Source: Endozoicomonas sp. ISHI1
GTDB taxonomy: Bacteria > Pseudomonadota > Gammaproteobacteria > Pseudomonadales > Endozoicomonadaceae
Assembly: GCF_024606225.1 (NCBI RefSeq)
Contig: NZ_JAGRPU010000021.1
Span: forward strand, 49,134 to 113,133
Length of the DNA: 64,000 nucleotides
Direction: 5' to 3'
The notes under the pieces were generated by a model, which saw nothing but the letters and a program-made list of their open reading frames with translations, did no database searches and was not told the origin of the DNA. Every line of letters starts with the position of its first letter. The stretch's first letter is position 1. Position numbers and translations under genes: made by a program. Shown piece by piece: positions 24,675 to 34,470 of the stretch.

Positions 24675-26258
24675 TCAGACGCCATGTTCGTATTGAACTT
24701 CCCTGATCGTATTCTGATCAGGGCTGATTTCATGAAAGTAATCCGCAATGCCCTCTCGAATGGCCTTCGCCACTTCCGGCTGATTGGCGTCAGGGTGACG
24801 ATAAATATCGCCACCAAATGCGCAGGTGCGCAGTACAGGTAAAGTGGGGTGATCTTTTTTGGCTGCCCAATGATTGTATTTGTTCTGTGTCGCAACAACG
24901 TTTTTAGCGGTCATTCGGACATTTGCAAGAAAGTCATTTTTGTCTAAAAAGTTCTCGTTAGACCCTTTCGGAGGCACCACATAAATCATGGCACGGTTCT
25001 TCTTGATCCCTGCCGGGCAGTGTTCATCCCTGAAAACGCTGACGAGAACCGTGCCCTGGTTATCGCTCTCTTTGCTGACAAAACCGTACATGGCTGCCAG
25101 AGGGGTATTATCAGTGAGCTCTCTGCCAGCGAAGACGTCTCCTGTGTATTCTTCCTGACTCGCTGTTTCCAAAAAATCTTTCTGAACCTCTTCTATAGCC
25201 TCTTGCTGAGTGTCTGTAAAAAATTCCCCAAACCGGGCATTGATTCCGGAGGCTTTTTTTCCAAATACCAAATCGACAGAACCTGCGTTCACGGAGGCAA
25301 TGTTGCCTGTTTTGCCGTAATCGGCCTCTGTCTCCCTCGTCAGGTAAATATCTGAGTATTGACCTTCTCCGTTAACCGGAATCTCCCGTTCAACAAGTTC
25401 CACATCACTGACAACCGGTACAGGGTGGGGAGGCTGGACTTCGGTTGATCGGGTGCTGGTACCTTCATCACGTATAGGCACGGACCTGAACGATTTTGTG
25501 GCTACGGGGGGCGACATACGTCTGGAAGGGCCTTTTGGAATCATGAGGAACTGGCCCTGATCCTTTTGTTTTTGACGTGCTTCATCAGGGTTGAAACGTC
25601 TCGCCGGAGCCCGGGCGGTGAACTGATTTTCATCAATCACCAGAGTGATGTTCGGGATAGGCGGCGCAGGGACGGTTCCGCCAGCATCTTCAATCTCTCT
25701 GCCAATGTGACCCAGTAGTGTTGTGGAGTCCTCTATCTGTTCTCTGAGCGCCCTCTTTTCTTCAGGACCGTTTTTCTGATCAATCACCGTCAGTTTTTCT
25801 TGCAGTGACTTTCTGAGACGGGCGGCTTCTTCCGAATCCTCCGGAAGGTCAGGGTCTGGCGGCAAAACAGAGGTCATTTTGCCATCTTTTACATACACAA
25901 TTTCGAAAGGCAGGTCATCCTGAAACTGTGATGGATCATGAAGGCGTTGTTGCAGACTGGGGATAAAGTTCAGGAAATCATGTTGAGCCTGAAAGGAAAG
26001 CACTTGGTTGAATTGTTCATGATATTCACCCTCCAGCGCCTTTAATCGGCTGAGCTGGGTTGCGGTGGCTGTCGGTACTGTGCGGCGCTGGCCGATTGGG
26101 GTATCAGCTGTTTCGCTCTGACCACCGGGGAGTGCATTGGGTTGTGTGTGCGGTTCGATCCCTCCCGTGCCTGACGATGAGGGGGGCTGAGGCCCAGTCA
26201 CAACCGGAATATGAGATCCTGGCCGCGAAGGAGGTATATTTCCACCACCTGTAGACAT
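24675..26258 (-). CDS. Effector-like protein with probable macrodomain, 527 aa
   Basis: Residues 1-65 are Gly/Pro/Ser-rich and disordered. At about 70-200 is the module shared with the downstream gene (VKDGKMTSVLPPDPD and a charged helix). The C-terminal part (about 290-520) resembles ADP-ribose-binding macrodomains of the TIGR02452/PARG-like kind: IASVNAGSVDLVFG (compare VNAAN-type loop), VLVSVFRDE, a hydrophobic strand AMIYVVPP, then LPVLRTCAFGGDIYRHP followed by EVAKAIREGI, which parallels the AFGCGvFgN-P-eVA ending of that family. If right, it would bind or hydrolyse ADP-ribose. No signal peptide is seen. First gene of a two-gene operon; an 80-bp palindromic element lies upstream. Confidence 0.8.
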   Translation of the reverse strand: MSTGGGNIPPSRPGSHIPVVTGPQPPSSSGTGGIEPHTQPNALPGGQSETADTPIGQRRTVPTATATQLSRLKALEGEYHEQFNQVLSFQAQHDFLNFIPSLQQRLHDPSQFQDDLPFEIVYVKDGKMTSVLPPDPDLPEDSEEAARLRKSLQEKLTVIDQKNGPEEKRALREQIEDSTTLLGHIGREIEDAGGTVPAPPIPNITLVIDENQFTARAPARRFNPDEARQKQKDQGQFLMIPKGPSRRMSPPVATKSFRSVPIRDEGTSTRSTEVQPPHPVPVVSDVELVEREIPVNGEGQYSDIYLTRETEADYGKTGNIASVNAGSVDLVFGKKASGINARFGEFFTDTQQEAIEEVQKDFLETASQEEYTGDVFAGRELTDNTPLAAMYGFVSKESDNQGTVLVSVFRDEHCPAGIKKNRAMIYVVPPKGSNENFLDKNDFLANVRMTAKNVVATQNKYNHWAAKKDHPTLPVLRTCAFGGDIYRHPDANQPEVAKAIREGIADYFHEISPDQNTIREVQYEHGV

Positions 26259-26292
26259 AGCTTATTCCCGAATAAATTAACCTTAAATGCTT

Positions 26293-26372
26293 CTAGCAGC
26301 CTGTCGGACTTAAGGCTGTCCTACTGCGGTTGCAATCCTCGCTACGGACGCTTAAGTCCGACAGGCTGCTAG
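26293..26372. repeat. 80-bp palindromic element with 22-bp perfect arms
   Basis: The left arm 26293-26314 begins CTAGCAGCCTGTCGGA and is the exact reverse complement of the right arm 26351-26372. The 36-base centre is not palindromic. No target-site duplication or transposase is visible. It looks like a REP/MITE-type dispersed repeat placed between the effector operon and hslO promoters. Confidence 0.75.
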
Positions 26373-26515
26373 CTATTTAACTTATTGCTTTGTTATCGGT
26401 CAGTAAAAGCAACAAATGAGATGGAGGCACGAAATCGCTATAATGTCAGGCTCCTGGTCCCGCTCAGACACCGGAGCTGGCCAGCCAGAAGCGAAAGCAG
26501 CAGATAGAGCCGTTG

Positions 26516-27454
26516 ATGAGTAAACAAGATACAGCCTTGCGGCAGAAAGAAGCCGTGAGCCAGAAAGAAGCCGTGAGCCAGAATGACTGTGCTCAGCGAT
26601 TTATATTTGAGAATGCTGATCTCAGGGGGGAAATTGTCTCTTTGAGCAGCAGTCTTAGGGAGTCTCTGGCAGCCCACGACTATCCGGTTAATGTTAAAGC
26701 GTTGCTGGGAGAGCTGGTGGCTGCTGCCGTTCTGCTGAGCTCTACCCTCAAGTTTGAAGGTATTCTGAGCCTTCAGGCTAAGGGTGATGGTCCTCTGTCG
26801 CTGTTGATGGTTGAGTGTACCGACCAAAAAACCTTCCGTGCTCTGGCGCGTTGGGATGAGGAGAATACAAGCAAGCTCACAGCAAAAGGCCTTTCAGGTC
26901 TTCTGGGTAATGGCCAGCTGGTAATGACTATTGATCCTCACAAGGGCAATCGTTATCAGGGTATTGTGCCCCTACATCATGAAACCCTGGCAGAAGGTCT
27001 GAATGCCTACTTCAAGCAATCCGAACAGTTGCCAACCCGTTTCTGGTTGGCCAGTAATGGTGATCAGGGGGCTGGCATTTTGTTGCAGGCTTTGCCAGCC
27101 AGCATTGAGCGGGAAGAAGGTGAGCGTCAGGAGTCCTGGGGTCGCATGGTGATGTTGGCAGATACAGCAACCGAAGCAGAGATGCTTGAGCTTAAGCACG
27201 AATCTCTGTTAATCAGACTCTTCCATGAAGAAAAAGTTCGGGTTTTTGATCGTGAAACGGTGGCCTTCAGCTGCAACTGCTCACGTCCTCGCAGTGCAAA
27301 AATACTGGCTGGCCTGGGTCAGGAAGAGGCTGAGTCCATGGTAGCCGATCTTGGAAAGATCGAGATGGCTTGTCAGTTCTGTAGTCAGACTTATACTTTT
27401 ACAGCACAGGATGTGGCTGAGATCTTTCGGGGTAATGAACCCAGGATGCACTGA
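26516..27454 (+). CDS. hslO: Redox-regulated chaperone Hsp33
   Basis: Cytosolic holdase activated by oxidative unfolding. The N-terminal domain starts at FIFENADLRGEIVSL, and the C-terminal zinc site is CNC...CQFC (FSCNCSRPRS and MACQFCSQTY), the four redox cysteines. ATG 26516 is used; a TTG one codon earlier is possible. The N-terminus is extended by two perfect copies of an 18-bp unit encoding QKEAVS (26543-26578), absent from the usual family start. A 9-bp GC-rich hairpin follows the gene, and pckA lies downstream. Confidence 0.96.
   Translation: MSKQDTALRQKEAVSQKEAVSQNDCAQRFIFENADLRGEIVSLSSSLRESLAAHDYPVNVKALLGELVAAAVLLSSTLKFEGILSLQAKGDGPLSLLMVECTDQKTFRALARWDEENTSKLTAKGLSGLLGNGQLVMTIDPHKGNRYQGIVPLHHETLAEGLNAYFKQSEQLPTRFWLASNGDQGAGILLQALPASIEREEGERQESWGRMVMLADTATEAEMLELKHESLLIRLFHEEKVRVFDRETVAFSCNCSRPRSAKILAGLGQEEAESMVADLGKIEMACQFCSQTYTFTAQDVAEIFRGNEPRMH
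26543..26578 (+). repeat. Two perfect 18-bp repeats in the hslO 5' end
   Basis: CAGAAAGAAGCCGTGAGC occurs twice in tandem, in frame, followed by a partial third copy. Confidence 0.85.
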
Positions 27455-27484
27455 TGGGCCTCGCTACTTTGCGAATGCGCTTCC

Positions 27485-27505
27485 TGGCCGGAGGTTCTCC
27501 GGCCA
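27485..27505 (+). terminator. GC-rich hairpin after hslO
   Basis: TGGCCGGAG (27485-27493), GTT loop, CTCCGGCCA (27497-27505); a perfect 9-bp stem 30 bp after the stop, without a real T tract. Confidence 0.5.
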
Positions 27506-27671
27506 AATCCTCACTCCACTGAACTCAGGCAATCAAACTTTAACGGATAAATAAGCGACTTAAGCGTTTATCTGAACCAATATATCCCCTATCATAGGTG
27601 CCGCTTCATCGATTATCATAGAATCACAAATGCAAACATAACAACTTTCTTGAAGCTTGGGAGAGCTCTTA

Positions 27672-29300
27672 ATGGCAGAAGTTAGCGCAAATGTTGAGCT
27701 GAACAAAGAAGCTCTGGACAGTCTTGGTATCAGAGACGTAGCGGACATTGTTTACAACCCGTCCTACGAGCTTCTATTTGAGGAGGAGACACGCCCTGAG
27801 CTGGAAGGTTATGAAAAAGGCGTAGTAACCGAGCTAGGGGCTGTCTCTGTTGATACGGGCATTTTTACCGGCCGTTCCCCAAAAGACAAATACATCGTAA
27901 AAGATGATACGACCCGCGATACCCTGTGGTGGTCTGACCAGGGTAAAAATGACAACAAGGCGATCACTCAGAGCGTCTGGACTGATCTGAAAGGTCTTGT
28001 GACCCAGCAGTTGTCCGGCAAACGTCTGTTCGTGATTGATGGTTTCTGTGGTGCCAACGAAGAAACCCGTTTGAGTGTTCGTTTCATCACTGAAGTAGCC
28101 TGGCAGGCCCACTTTGTTAAGAACATGTTTATTCGTCCTTCTCAAGGTGAGCTGGCAGCCTTTGAACCTGACTTCGTGGTTATGAATGGTGCGAAGTGCA
28201 CTAATCCTGACTGGCAGGAGCAGGGTCTGAACTCTGAGAATTTCGTAGCCTTTAACCTGACTGAGCGGGTACAGATTATTGGTGGCACCTGGTACGGTGG
28301 CGAGATGAAGAAAGGGATGTTCTCCATCATGAACTACCTACTGCCTCTGAAGGGTATGGCTTCCATGCACTGCTCTGCGAATGTCGGTAAAGACGGCGAT
28401 GTTGCAATATTCTTCGGATTGTCCGGTACCGGTAAAACCACCCTGTCTGCTGATCCAAAGCGGGCTTTGGTAGGTGATGATGAGCATGGCTGGGATGACG
28501 ATGGTGTTTTCAACTTTGAAGGTGGTTGCTATGCCAAGACTATCAATCTGAGTAAGGAAAACGAGCCCGACATCTACAACGCTATTCGCCGTGATGCGCT
28601 TCTGGAGAACGTGACGGTTCTTGAAGACGGCACGATCGATTTTGCCGATGGCTCCAAGACAGAAAACACTCGTGTTTCCTATCCGATTGAGCACATTGAA
28701 AACATCGTTAAACCTGTTTCAAAGGCCGGACATGCCAAAAAAGTGATTTTCCTGACGGCTGATGCCTTTGGTGTGCTACCTCCGGTATCCAAGCTGACGC
28801 CAGAGCAAACCAAGTACCATTTCCTGTCTGGTTTCACCGCCAAGCTGGCGGGTACTGAGCGTGGCATTACTGAGCCAACGCCAACATTTTCTGCTTGCTT
28901 TGGCGCAGCGTTTCTGACCTTGCATCCGACCCGATACGCTCAAGAACTGGTGAAAAAGATGGAAGCCAATGGTGCAACGGCCTACCTTGTTAACACCGGC
29001 TGGAATGGCACAGGCAAACGTATCTCCATCAAGGCCACCCGTGCCATCATTGATGCCATCATTGATGGCAGCATTGATGAAGCGGAAACGTTGACGCTTC
29101 CTTACTTTGGTCTGAAAGTTCCAACCCATGTTGAAGGCGTGGAAAATGGTATCCTGAATCCTCAGGATACCTATGAGAGCAAAGAAGACTGGGATAATAA
29201 AGCTCGTGATCTGGCTGATCGCTTCATCACCAACTTCAGCAAGTTTACTGATATCGACGAAGGCAAGGCTCTAATCGCCGCTGGTCCATCACTGGATTGA
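27672..29300 (+). CDS. pckA: Phosphoenolpyruvate carboxykinase (ATP)
   Basis: Gluconeogenic enzyme converting oxaloacetate and ATP to PEP, CO2 and ADP. It shows the kinase P-loop [11 protein letters not shown] (about residue 246), [24 protein letters not shown], and [19 protein letters not shown], all typical of ATP-type PckA. ATG 27672 with GGAGAG upstream is preferred over a TTG five codons earlier. The 542-aa length is normal. It neighbours hslO, as in several gammaproteobacteria. Confidence 0.97.
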   Translation: MAEVSANVELNKEALDSLGIRDVADIVYNPSYELLFEEETRPELEGYEKGVVTELGAVSVDTGIFTGRSPKDKYIVKDDTTRDTLWWSDQGKNDNKAITQSVWTDLKGLVTQQLSGKRLFVIDGFCGANEETRLSVRFITEVAWQAHFVKNMFIRPSQGELAAFEPDFVVMNGAKCTNPDWQEQGLNSENFVAFNLTERVQIIGGTWYGGEMKKGMFSIMNYLLPLKGMASMHCSANVGKDGDVAIFFGLSGTGKTTLSADPKRALVGDDEHGWDDDGVFNFEGGCYAKTINLSKENEPDIYNAIRRDALLENVTVLEDGTIDFADGSKTENTRVSYPIEHIENIVKPVSKAGHAKKVIFLTADAFGVLPPVSKLTPEQTKYHFLSGFTAKLAGTERGITEPTPTFSACFGAAFLTLHPTRYAQELVKKMEANGATAYLVNTGWNGTGKRISIKATRAIIDAIIDGSIDEAETLTLPYFGLKVPTHVEGVENGILNPQDTYESKEDWDNKARDLADRFITNFSKFTDIDEGKALIAAGPSLD

Positions 29301-29313
29301 GATTGATACAAAT

Positions 29314-29363
29314 AAAAACTGTCGTTCAACAGGTGTTTTAAGCGCTTTTGTCCGGCAGTTTTT
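29314..29363 (+). terminator. Possible terminator after pckA
   Basis: AAAAACTG (29314-29321) pairs with CAGTTTTT (29356-29363), and the right arm runs into TTTTTTA. The loop is long and only partly structured. Confidence 0.35.
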
Positions 29364-29788
29364 TATGCCCGCAGTTTTTCCACGCAGAGGAAGAGAGCCC
29401 ATTGCCATCCGTTATAGTTTGACGTCTGGAATCATGAAGTGGCTGGCTAGTGGTGAAAGACAGTGTCAAGCTGGTCAACCTTTCTTAAGTGCCTGATGTT
29501 GCGATAATGCCATAATAAAAAATAAAAATTTGCCCCCGATCGAGTAATATTCCCATACATTTACTGGCAATTTGATGATTTAGTGCCATCCTGTTGATCT
29601 GCTTTTAGTGCAATCTGAGAAAAATGAGATTTTAACTTCAGTGGTATGAATACATGCTCTGGATGTCGTTTTCCTCTCTGTTGCATGTTGTTTTCACAAG
29701 TCAGGCTACAAAAGTAATGTTTGCATGGCTTAGCTTGTTTGCCGAACTTGTAAATATTTAGTATGACCAACAACTGTTAGAGTTTTTT
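29364..29788. other. Intergenic region before secreted unknown
   Basis: About 425 bp, markedly AT-rich from 29500 on. A weak TAATAA/ATAATA-type region near 29505-29530 may hold the promoter. A minus-strand frame at 29561-29773 has no recognisable features, so I do not call it. Confidence 0.4.
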
Positions 29789-31321
29789 ATGTTAATACAA
29801 AGAACTTTGTCTAGTGTCGTGCATCTTCTTGTATTTTTTCTTGTTTTTTTAAAATCGGCAGCGGTTCACTGTGATGAGACTTATGACATGTTTTCCCAGC
29901 CTTACGCACCCCCGATGCTCAATGAGTTGAGGCCACTTTCACCCAGTATTTTGAGTATGATGCTTAATGTTCATGGATTGGGGAGCAACAGTGCACAGAG
30001 GCTGGATTTAGCTGGCCATGAACCTTCCATAAGCTATGAAAAGTTCATGCGCTGGATAGATGATTTTTTCTTATCCGGCCGCTTCAATGATTATTCGTGG
30101 AGAATCAGGTCAGTGCCTGATAACGCTGCCACATCTAAAGATTCATCAAAGAGTCAGAGCAATTCAGAGACTCAGTCCAATTCACAGACTCAGTCCAATA
30201 ATGAAGGGGTGGAAAGTGCTGATCATTCAGACCCCCGGCAGGTTGCGGCCCAGAAAGAGTCTTTTGCAAACAAAGCCCCCTCTGGAAAGGAAAAAAACGC
30301 AAGTAAGAAAAGGAACAAAAAAACAGCTGAAAAATCATACAGTGCTTTTATTGAAGAGTTGAGGCTAGAGGCACTTAAAGCTGAGGCAGCTGCACTCGGG
30401 ATTACATGGGAAGAGGTGACTACAGATCTTATACCTGAAGATTGTCCTTTGGTCGTATGGATGATAATGCATGAAGTTCATGATGCACTGAGATCCAATC
30501 GAGGCTCCAGTGAAGTCGAAATGGACTTTTCCAAAATGTTAACAAAGTTCGATCCTGCACTAGAACTGGTATTAAGAGCAATGTTGGAAGCAACGGAAGG
30601 CCAGAAAATAGCAAATCTCTGCAAGACCTGGCTCAAATATGGACTCATAAAAAGCAATAATCGTATAAATGTCGAAAGTTGGCTACTCAAGGAAAAAGAG
30701 TTGTCTTATTTTCTCTTTGATTATGAGGAAATACCCCTTTTTCACAGAAATCAATTATCAAAATGGGGGCAGGATTATATGGAGCACAACAAGCTAACAC
30801 TTACAGCATTGCGTGCTAATAAGCTCAACAAAAAAGATTTCCGTTCACAGGTATTATGGAATCTTCTTTTTCACTTTAGCGAATTGGAAGGATTCATAAA
30901 GAATAAATCCCTTGAGGAATTTAAAGTGTTCGAGGACACTCTCTTGTCAGTTCTGGATGCTTTATTCCGTGAGACCAGCATGATGAAGCCCACTGAAATG
31001 GCTCTGATGGTATTGTGGCTCGACATGGAAATTGACAGATGCAATATCGACTTTAATTGGAGGGCTAAACTCGAGTATCTCAGGACAGACAGAAGAAGTA
31101 CTGCCAGCAAAGTACAACCGGTAAAAACGTCACTGCCCAGCCATACCACCATCAGCCATACCACCAAAAGGCGTCAATCAAAGGATGAGGGTGAAGGTAA
31201 AAAGGACGAGGATAACGATAAACAAGCGCTTAAGCGCAAGCGTTCAAAAGACACGGATGAAAATCTGGTTTCAACCAAGTCAGGGCGTCAAGTCTTGGTA
31301 CCAGGGCGATTCAAAGACTAG
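29789..31321 (+). CDS. Secreted Lys/Ser-rich protein of unknown function, 510 aa
   Basis: Family not recognised. A classical signal peptide (basic MLIQRT, hydrophobic VVHLLVFFLVFLKSAAV, cleavage near VHC-DET) predicts export; the Cys after AAVH is not a proper lipobox. Residues 110-185 are low-complexity with SNSETQSNSQTQSN repeats and Lys-rich stretches. Residues 185-430 are helical and globular, and the C-terminal 80 residues are highly charged, ending with KRKRSKDTDEN. That basic cluster resembles a eukaryotic nuclear-localisation signal, though it could simply be disordered. Only a weak TTAGAG precedes ATG 29789. Codon use and AT content differ from core genes, suggesting accessory origin. 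Confidence 0.75.
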   Translation: MLIQRTLSSVVHLLVFFLVFLKSAAVHCDETYDMFSQPYAPPMLNELRPLSPSILSMMLNVHGLGSNSAQRLDLAGHEPSISYEKFMRWIDDFFLSGRFNDYSWRIRSVPDNAATSKDSSKSQSNSETQSNSQTQSNNEGVESADHSDPRQVAAQKESFANKAPSGKEKNASKKRNKKTAEKSYSAFIEELRLEALKAEAAALGITWEEVTTDLIPEDCPLVVWMIMHEVHDALRSNRGSSEVEMDFSKMLTKFDPALELVLRAMLEATEGQKIANLCKTWLKYGLIKSNNRINVESWLLKEKELSYFLFDYEEIPLFHRNQLSKWGQDYMEHNKLTLTALRANKLNKKDFRSQVLWNLLFHFSELEGFIKNKSLEEFKVFEDTLLSVLDALFRETSMMKPTEMALMVLWLDMEIDRCNIDFNWRAKLEYLRTDRRSTASKVQPVKTSLPSHTTISHTTKRRQSKDEGEGKKDEDNDKQALKRKRSKDTDENLVSTKSGRQVLVPGRFKD

Positions 31322-31650
31322 TTTTGTACAGAAGTTGAGGCTGTCTCTTTCTTAAATGGACGAAGAAGGATTAAGATGACAGTCGGCTTATCCGGTGTAC
31401 AGGGAGCGTACTTCTGTTGCGGACAGCCCCGACTGGCACAAAGGGTCTTATCAGTTACTCCAATATTGTGTAGCAAAGTCTGCTTAAGATAACAGAATCG
31501 CTGCCATCACCCCGTGACAATCAATCGATTGTCATTAGAATACGGCCTACGGACTATAGAAGCTCTGGCCATAGCTGCATTAGGCAGTTTGGTGGGAGTC
31601 ATTCACACAGTCTCTTGTCAAAAAGAGCTCGTTGAGGGTATCAACAACGG
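31322..31650. other. Non-coding region with an 8-bp palindrome
   Basis: About 330 bp with no gene. A perfect inverted repeat TGACAATC-aatc-GATTGTCA lies at 31515-31534. This DNA precedes the recA-like remnant and may be decayed former coding sequence. Confidence 0.4.
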
Positions 31651-31836
31651 ATGACGATAGAAAAGAGTCGTGGTCGCAGCCCTGGTCAGATTGACAGGCA
31701 GTTTGGCAAGCGCGCAGTCATGCGTATGGGTGACCGCAAGCAGAGTGCTAACTATGCGTTTGCTGATGCTGAACACGCCCTCGACCCTCAATACTCTGGC
31801 AAGCTGGGTGAAGACAAGTTGATAGCTTCCAGGCAG
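31651..31836 (+). pseudogene. recA-derived remnant with internal deletion
   Basis: The frame from ATG 31651 reads GQIDRQFGKRAVMRMGDR, which is the RecA N-terminal segment (E. coli GQIEKQFGKGSIMRLGEDR), and then, after five residues, jumps to AFADAEHALDPQYSGKLG, matching RecA AFIDAEHALDPIYARKLG about 60 residues further on. The Walker A region between them is missing, and homology ends by about 31836. The frame stays open for 48 more codons into the tex start region without recognisable sequence. It is therefore a scrap of a recA copy, joined in frame, not a functional recombinase. Whether it is translated is unknown. Confidence 0.72.
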
Positions 31837-31943
31837 GAACGTTTTCAGGACTTTTGCCTAAATGCCTGTCAGTCTGCTCTAATGGTGCGGATATTATTTT
31901 GTACCGTATTCGATAAATTCAAAGTTAACATTGAGTGGGTTCT

Positions 31944-34280
31944 ATGGAAATCATCTTTCAGCGTATCGCTGAAGAGCTGAACGTTCGTCCGGAGCAGGTC
32001 ACCAGTGCTGTTGCATTGCTGGATGATGGCGCAACCGTTCCTTTTATTGCCCGATACCGTAAAGAGGCTACAGGCGCTCTTGATGATACACAACTGCGTA
32101 CGCTGGAAGAGCGTCTGCGGTATCTTCGTGAGTTGGAGGAGCGTCGTGAAACGGTTCTGAACAGTATTCGGGATCAGGAGAAACTGACGCCTGAGCTGGA
32201 AAAGGACATTCGTGCTGCGGACACTAAAACCCGCCTTGAAGATCTTTATCTTCCCTATAAGCCGAAACGTCGTACCAAAGGTCAGATCGCCATTGAAGCC
32301 GGTTTGGAAGCTTTGGCTGATCAACTGTTCAACGAGCCGGATACCGATCCGGAAGCGGTTGCTGCCGATTTTGTTGATGTTAATAAAGGCGTTGCTGACA
32401 GTAAGGCGGCACTCGAAGGTGCCCGCTACATTCTGATGGAAAGGTTCAGTGAAGACGCTGAACTGCTGGGCAAACTCCGGGATATGTTATGGAGTCAAGG
32501 CATTCTTTCCAGCCGGAGTGTTGAAGGCAAGGAAGAAGAGGGTGCGAAGTTCCGCGACTACTTTGAACATGATGAGCCGATCAAACAGGTTCCTTCTCAT
32601 CGTGCTCTGGCGATCTTCCGTGGCCGTAATGAAGGTGTGCTTCAGTCTAACATTCGTTTGGAGAATGAACCTGATTCGCGTCTGGAAACGCATCCCTGCG
32701 AAAAAGTCATTGCGGACCACTGGCACATTGCTGATCAGGGCAGAGCGGCTGACAAGTGGCTAAAAGATGTCGTGCGCTGGACCTGGAGAGTAAAGCTCCT
32801 GACCCAGCTTGAAACTGACTTGATGACCCGCATACGTGAAAGTGCAGAGGAAGAAGCGATCAAGGTTTTTGCCAAGAACCTGAAAGATCTGCTTTTGGCA
32901 GCTCCTGCGGGGCTGCGCCCAACTCTGGGTCTTGATCCGGGTCTGCGAACGGGTGTTAAAGTGGCCGTCGTGGACGCTACAGGCAAACTGGTAGAGCACA
33001 CCACCATCTTCCCCCACGCGCCTCAGCGTCAGTGGAAAGAGGCTCTGGGTACACTGGCAACTCTCTGTCTGACTCACAGTGTCGAGCTGGTCAGTATTGG
33101 CAATGGCACGGCATCCCGTGAAACGGATCGTCTCGTCGCAGAACTGATGAGAGCTTACCCCAAACTGGGTCTGACTAAAATTGTCGTCAGTGAAGCCGGT
33201 GCATCGGTTTATTCTGCCTCTGAACTGGCAGCTCGTGAATTCCCGGACCTGGATGTTTCTATTCGTGGTGCCGTATCCATTGCTCGTCGTCTGCAAGACC
33301 CACTGGCTGAACTGGTTAAAATTGAACCTAAAGCGATTGGTGTCGGCCAGTATCAGCACGATGTCAGTCAGACTCAGTTGTCGCGCTCTTTGGAAGCGGT
33401 TGTTGAAGATTGTGTAAACGCTGTCGGTGTTGATGTAAACACAGCTTCCAGTGCTTTGCTGACCCGTGTGTCCGGCTTAAACAGAACGCTGGCAGATAAC
33501 ATTGTTGCCTTCCGAGACCAGAACGGTGTGTTTTCTGATCGTGAAGCACTCAAGAAAGTAGGTCGTTTTGGTCCTAAAGCATTTGAACAGGCTGCAGGTT
33601 TCCTGCGCGTCATGAATGGTGAAAACCCTCTGGATGCTTCTGCAGTGCACCCTGAGTCATATCCGGTTGTGGAAAAGATTGCCAGTCAGTCCGAGCGCGC
33701 AGTGCACGGCCTGATTGGTGACTCCCTGTTCCTGAGGTCTCTGGATCCCAAAACGTTTACGGATGAAAGCTTTGGTCTGCCCACCGTGACCGACATTATT
33801 TCTGAACTGGACAAGCCCGGACGTGACCCTCGTCCAGAATTCAAGGCGCCGGAATTCCAGGAAGGTGTTGAAAAAATCAGTGACCTGAAGCTGAACATGG
33901 AGCTGGAAGGCGTTGTTACCAACGTTACCAACTTTGGTGCCTTTGTTGATGTGGGTGTTCATCAGGATGGTCTGGTGCATATTTCTGCGCTGTCCAACAC
34001 CTTCGTAAAAGATCCTGCTGAAGTGGTTAAGGCCGGTGATATCGTCAAGGTCAAAGTCATGGAAGTAGACGTCCAGCGCAAGCGTATTGGACTCTCCATG
34101 CGCATGGGTGACAAGGCTGAAGAAGTGGCTCAGGCGAGGCAGCAGCCTCGTGGTGAACGCACTGGTGGCACAAAACCTCAAAATCGTGGTGGCAAAAGAA
34201 ATAACCAGCAGGTTAAAAAAGAGCAGTCCGCTGGTTCTTTTGCTGATCTGTTTGCCAATGCTAAAAAGCTGAGAAAGTAA
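31944..34280 (+). CDS. tex: Tex-family RNA-binding transcription accessory protein
   Basis: Conserved nucleic-acid-binding protein linked to transcription and toxin expression. Order: Tex N-terminal helical domain ([23 protein letters not shown]), central YqgF/RuvC-like domain (about 325-450, [17 protein letters not shown]), helix-hairpin-helix region (490-560, [15 protein letters not shown]), and an S1 domain at about 648-720 ([20 protein letters not shown]). The basic, Gln-rich tail (last 50 residues) is disordered. ATG 31944 is preferred over GTG 31935. The 778-aa length is usual. A 10-bp hairpin follows. Confidence 0.96.
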   Translation: MEIIFQRIAEELNVRPEQVTSAVALLDDGATVPFIARYRKEATGALDDTQLRTLEERLRYLRELEERRETVLNSIRDQEKLTPELEKDIRAADTKTRLEDLYLPYKPKRRTKGQIAIEAGLEALADQLFNEPDTDPEAVAADFVDVNKGVADSKAALEGARYILMERFSEDAELLGKLRDMLWSQGILSSRSVEGKEEEGAKFRDYFEHDEPIKQVPSHRALAIFRGRNEGVLQSNIRLENEPDSRLETHPCEKVIADHWHIADQGRAADKWLKDVVRWTWRVKLLTQLETDLMTRIRESAEEEAIKVFAKNLKDLLLAAPAGLRPTLGLDPGLRTGVKVAVVDATGKLVEHTTIFPHAPQRQWKEALGTLATLCLTHSVELVSIGNGTASRETDRLVAELMRAYPKLGLTKIVVSEAGASVYSASELAAREFPDLDVSIRGAVSIARRLQDPLAELVKIEPKAIGVGQYQHDVSQTQLSRSLEAVVEDCVNAVGVDVNTASSALLTRVSGLNRTLADNIVAFRDQNGVFSDREALKKVGRFGPKAFEQAAGFLRVMNGENPLDASAVHPESYPVVEKIASQSERAVHGLIGDSLFLRSLDPKTFTDESFGLPTVTDIISELDKPGRDPRPEFKAPEFQEGVEKISDLKLNMELEGVVTNVTNFGAFVDVGVHQDGLVHISALSNTFVKDPAEVVKAGDIVKVKVMEVDVQRKRIGLSMRMGDKAEEVAQARQQPRGERTGGTKPQNRGGKRNNQQVKKEQSAGSFADLFANAKKLRK

Positions 34281-34291
34281 GTGGGTCACAG

Positions 34292-34314
34292 GAGCAGCCT
34301 CTGAGAGGCTGCTC
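34292..34314 (+). terminator. 10-bp perfect hairpin after tex
   Basis: GAGCAGCCTC (34292-34301), TGA loop, GAGGCTGCTC (34305-34314), 12 bp after the stop; no T tract. Confidence 0.55.
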
Positions 34315-34470
34315 ACGGTCTGAGAGGCTTCGCAGTTATTCGATAGGTGCAAGGCAGATTCTAACGTTATATAGTCCGTTCCAAGAAATGATTACCGCCT
34401 TATACACTGCTCGCAGGCTCCCGGGCAGAGTGTTGATCTCAAAAAAACGCACCTGGATTGGAATTGTATT

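Noticed and set aside
26293..26372. Insertion sequence
   Set aside because: Only a palindrome of 80 bp with no transposase and no visible target duplication.
29561..29773. 70-aa minus-strand ORF
   Set aside because: No ribosome binding site, domain or supportive context; lies in AT-rich intergenic DNA.
31651..31980. Novel 109-aa gene
   Set aside because: The first 62 codons are recA scraps and the rest runs into the tex start region without conserved sequence; a remnant explains it better.
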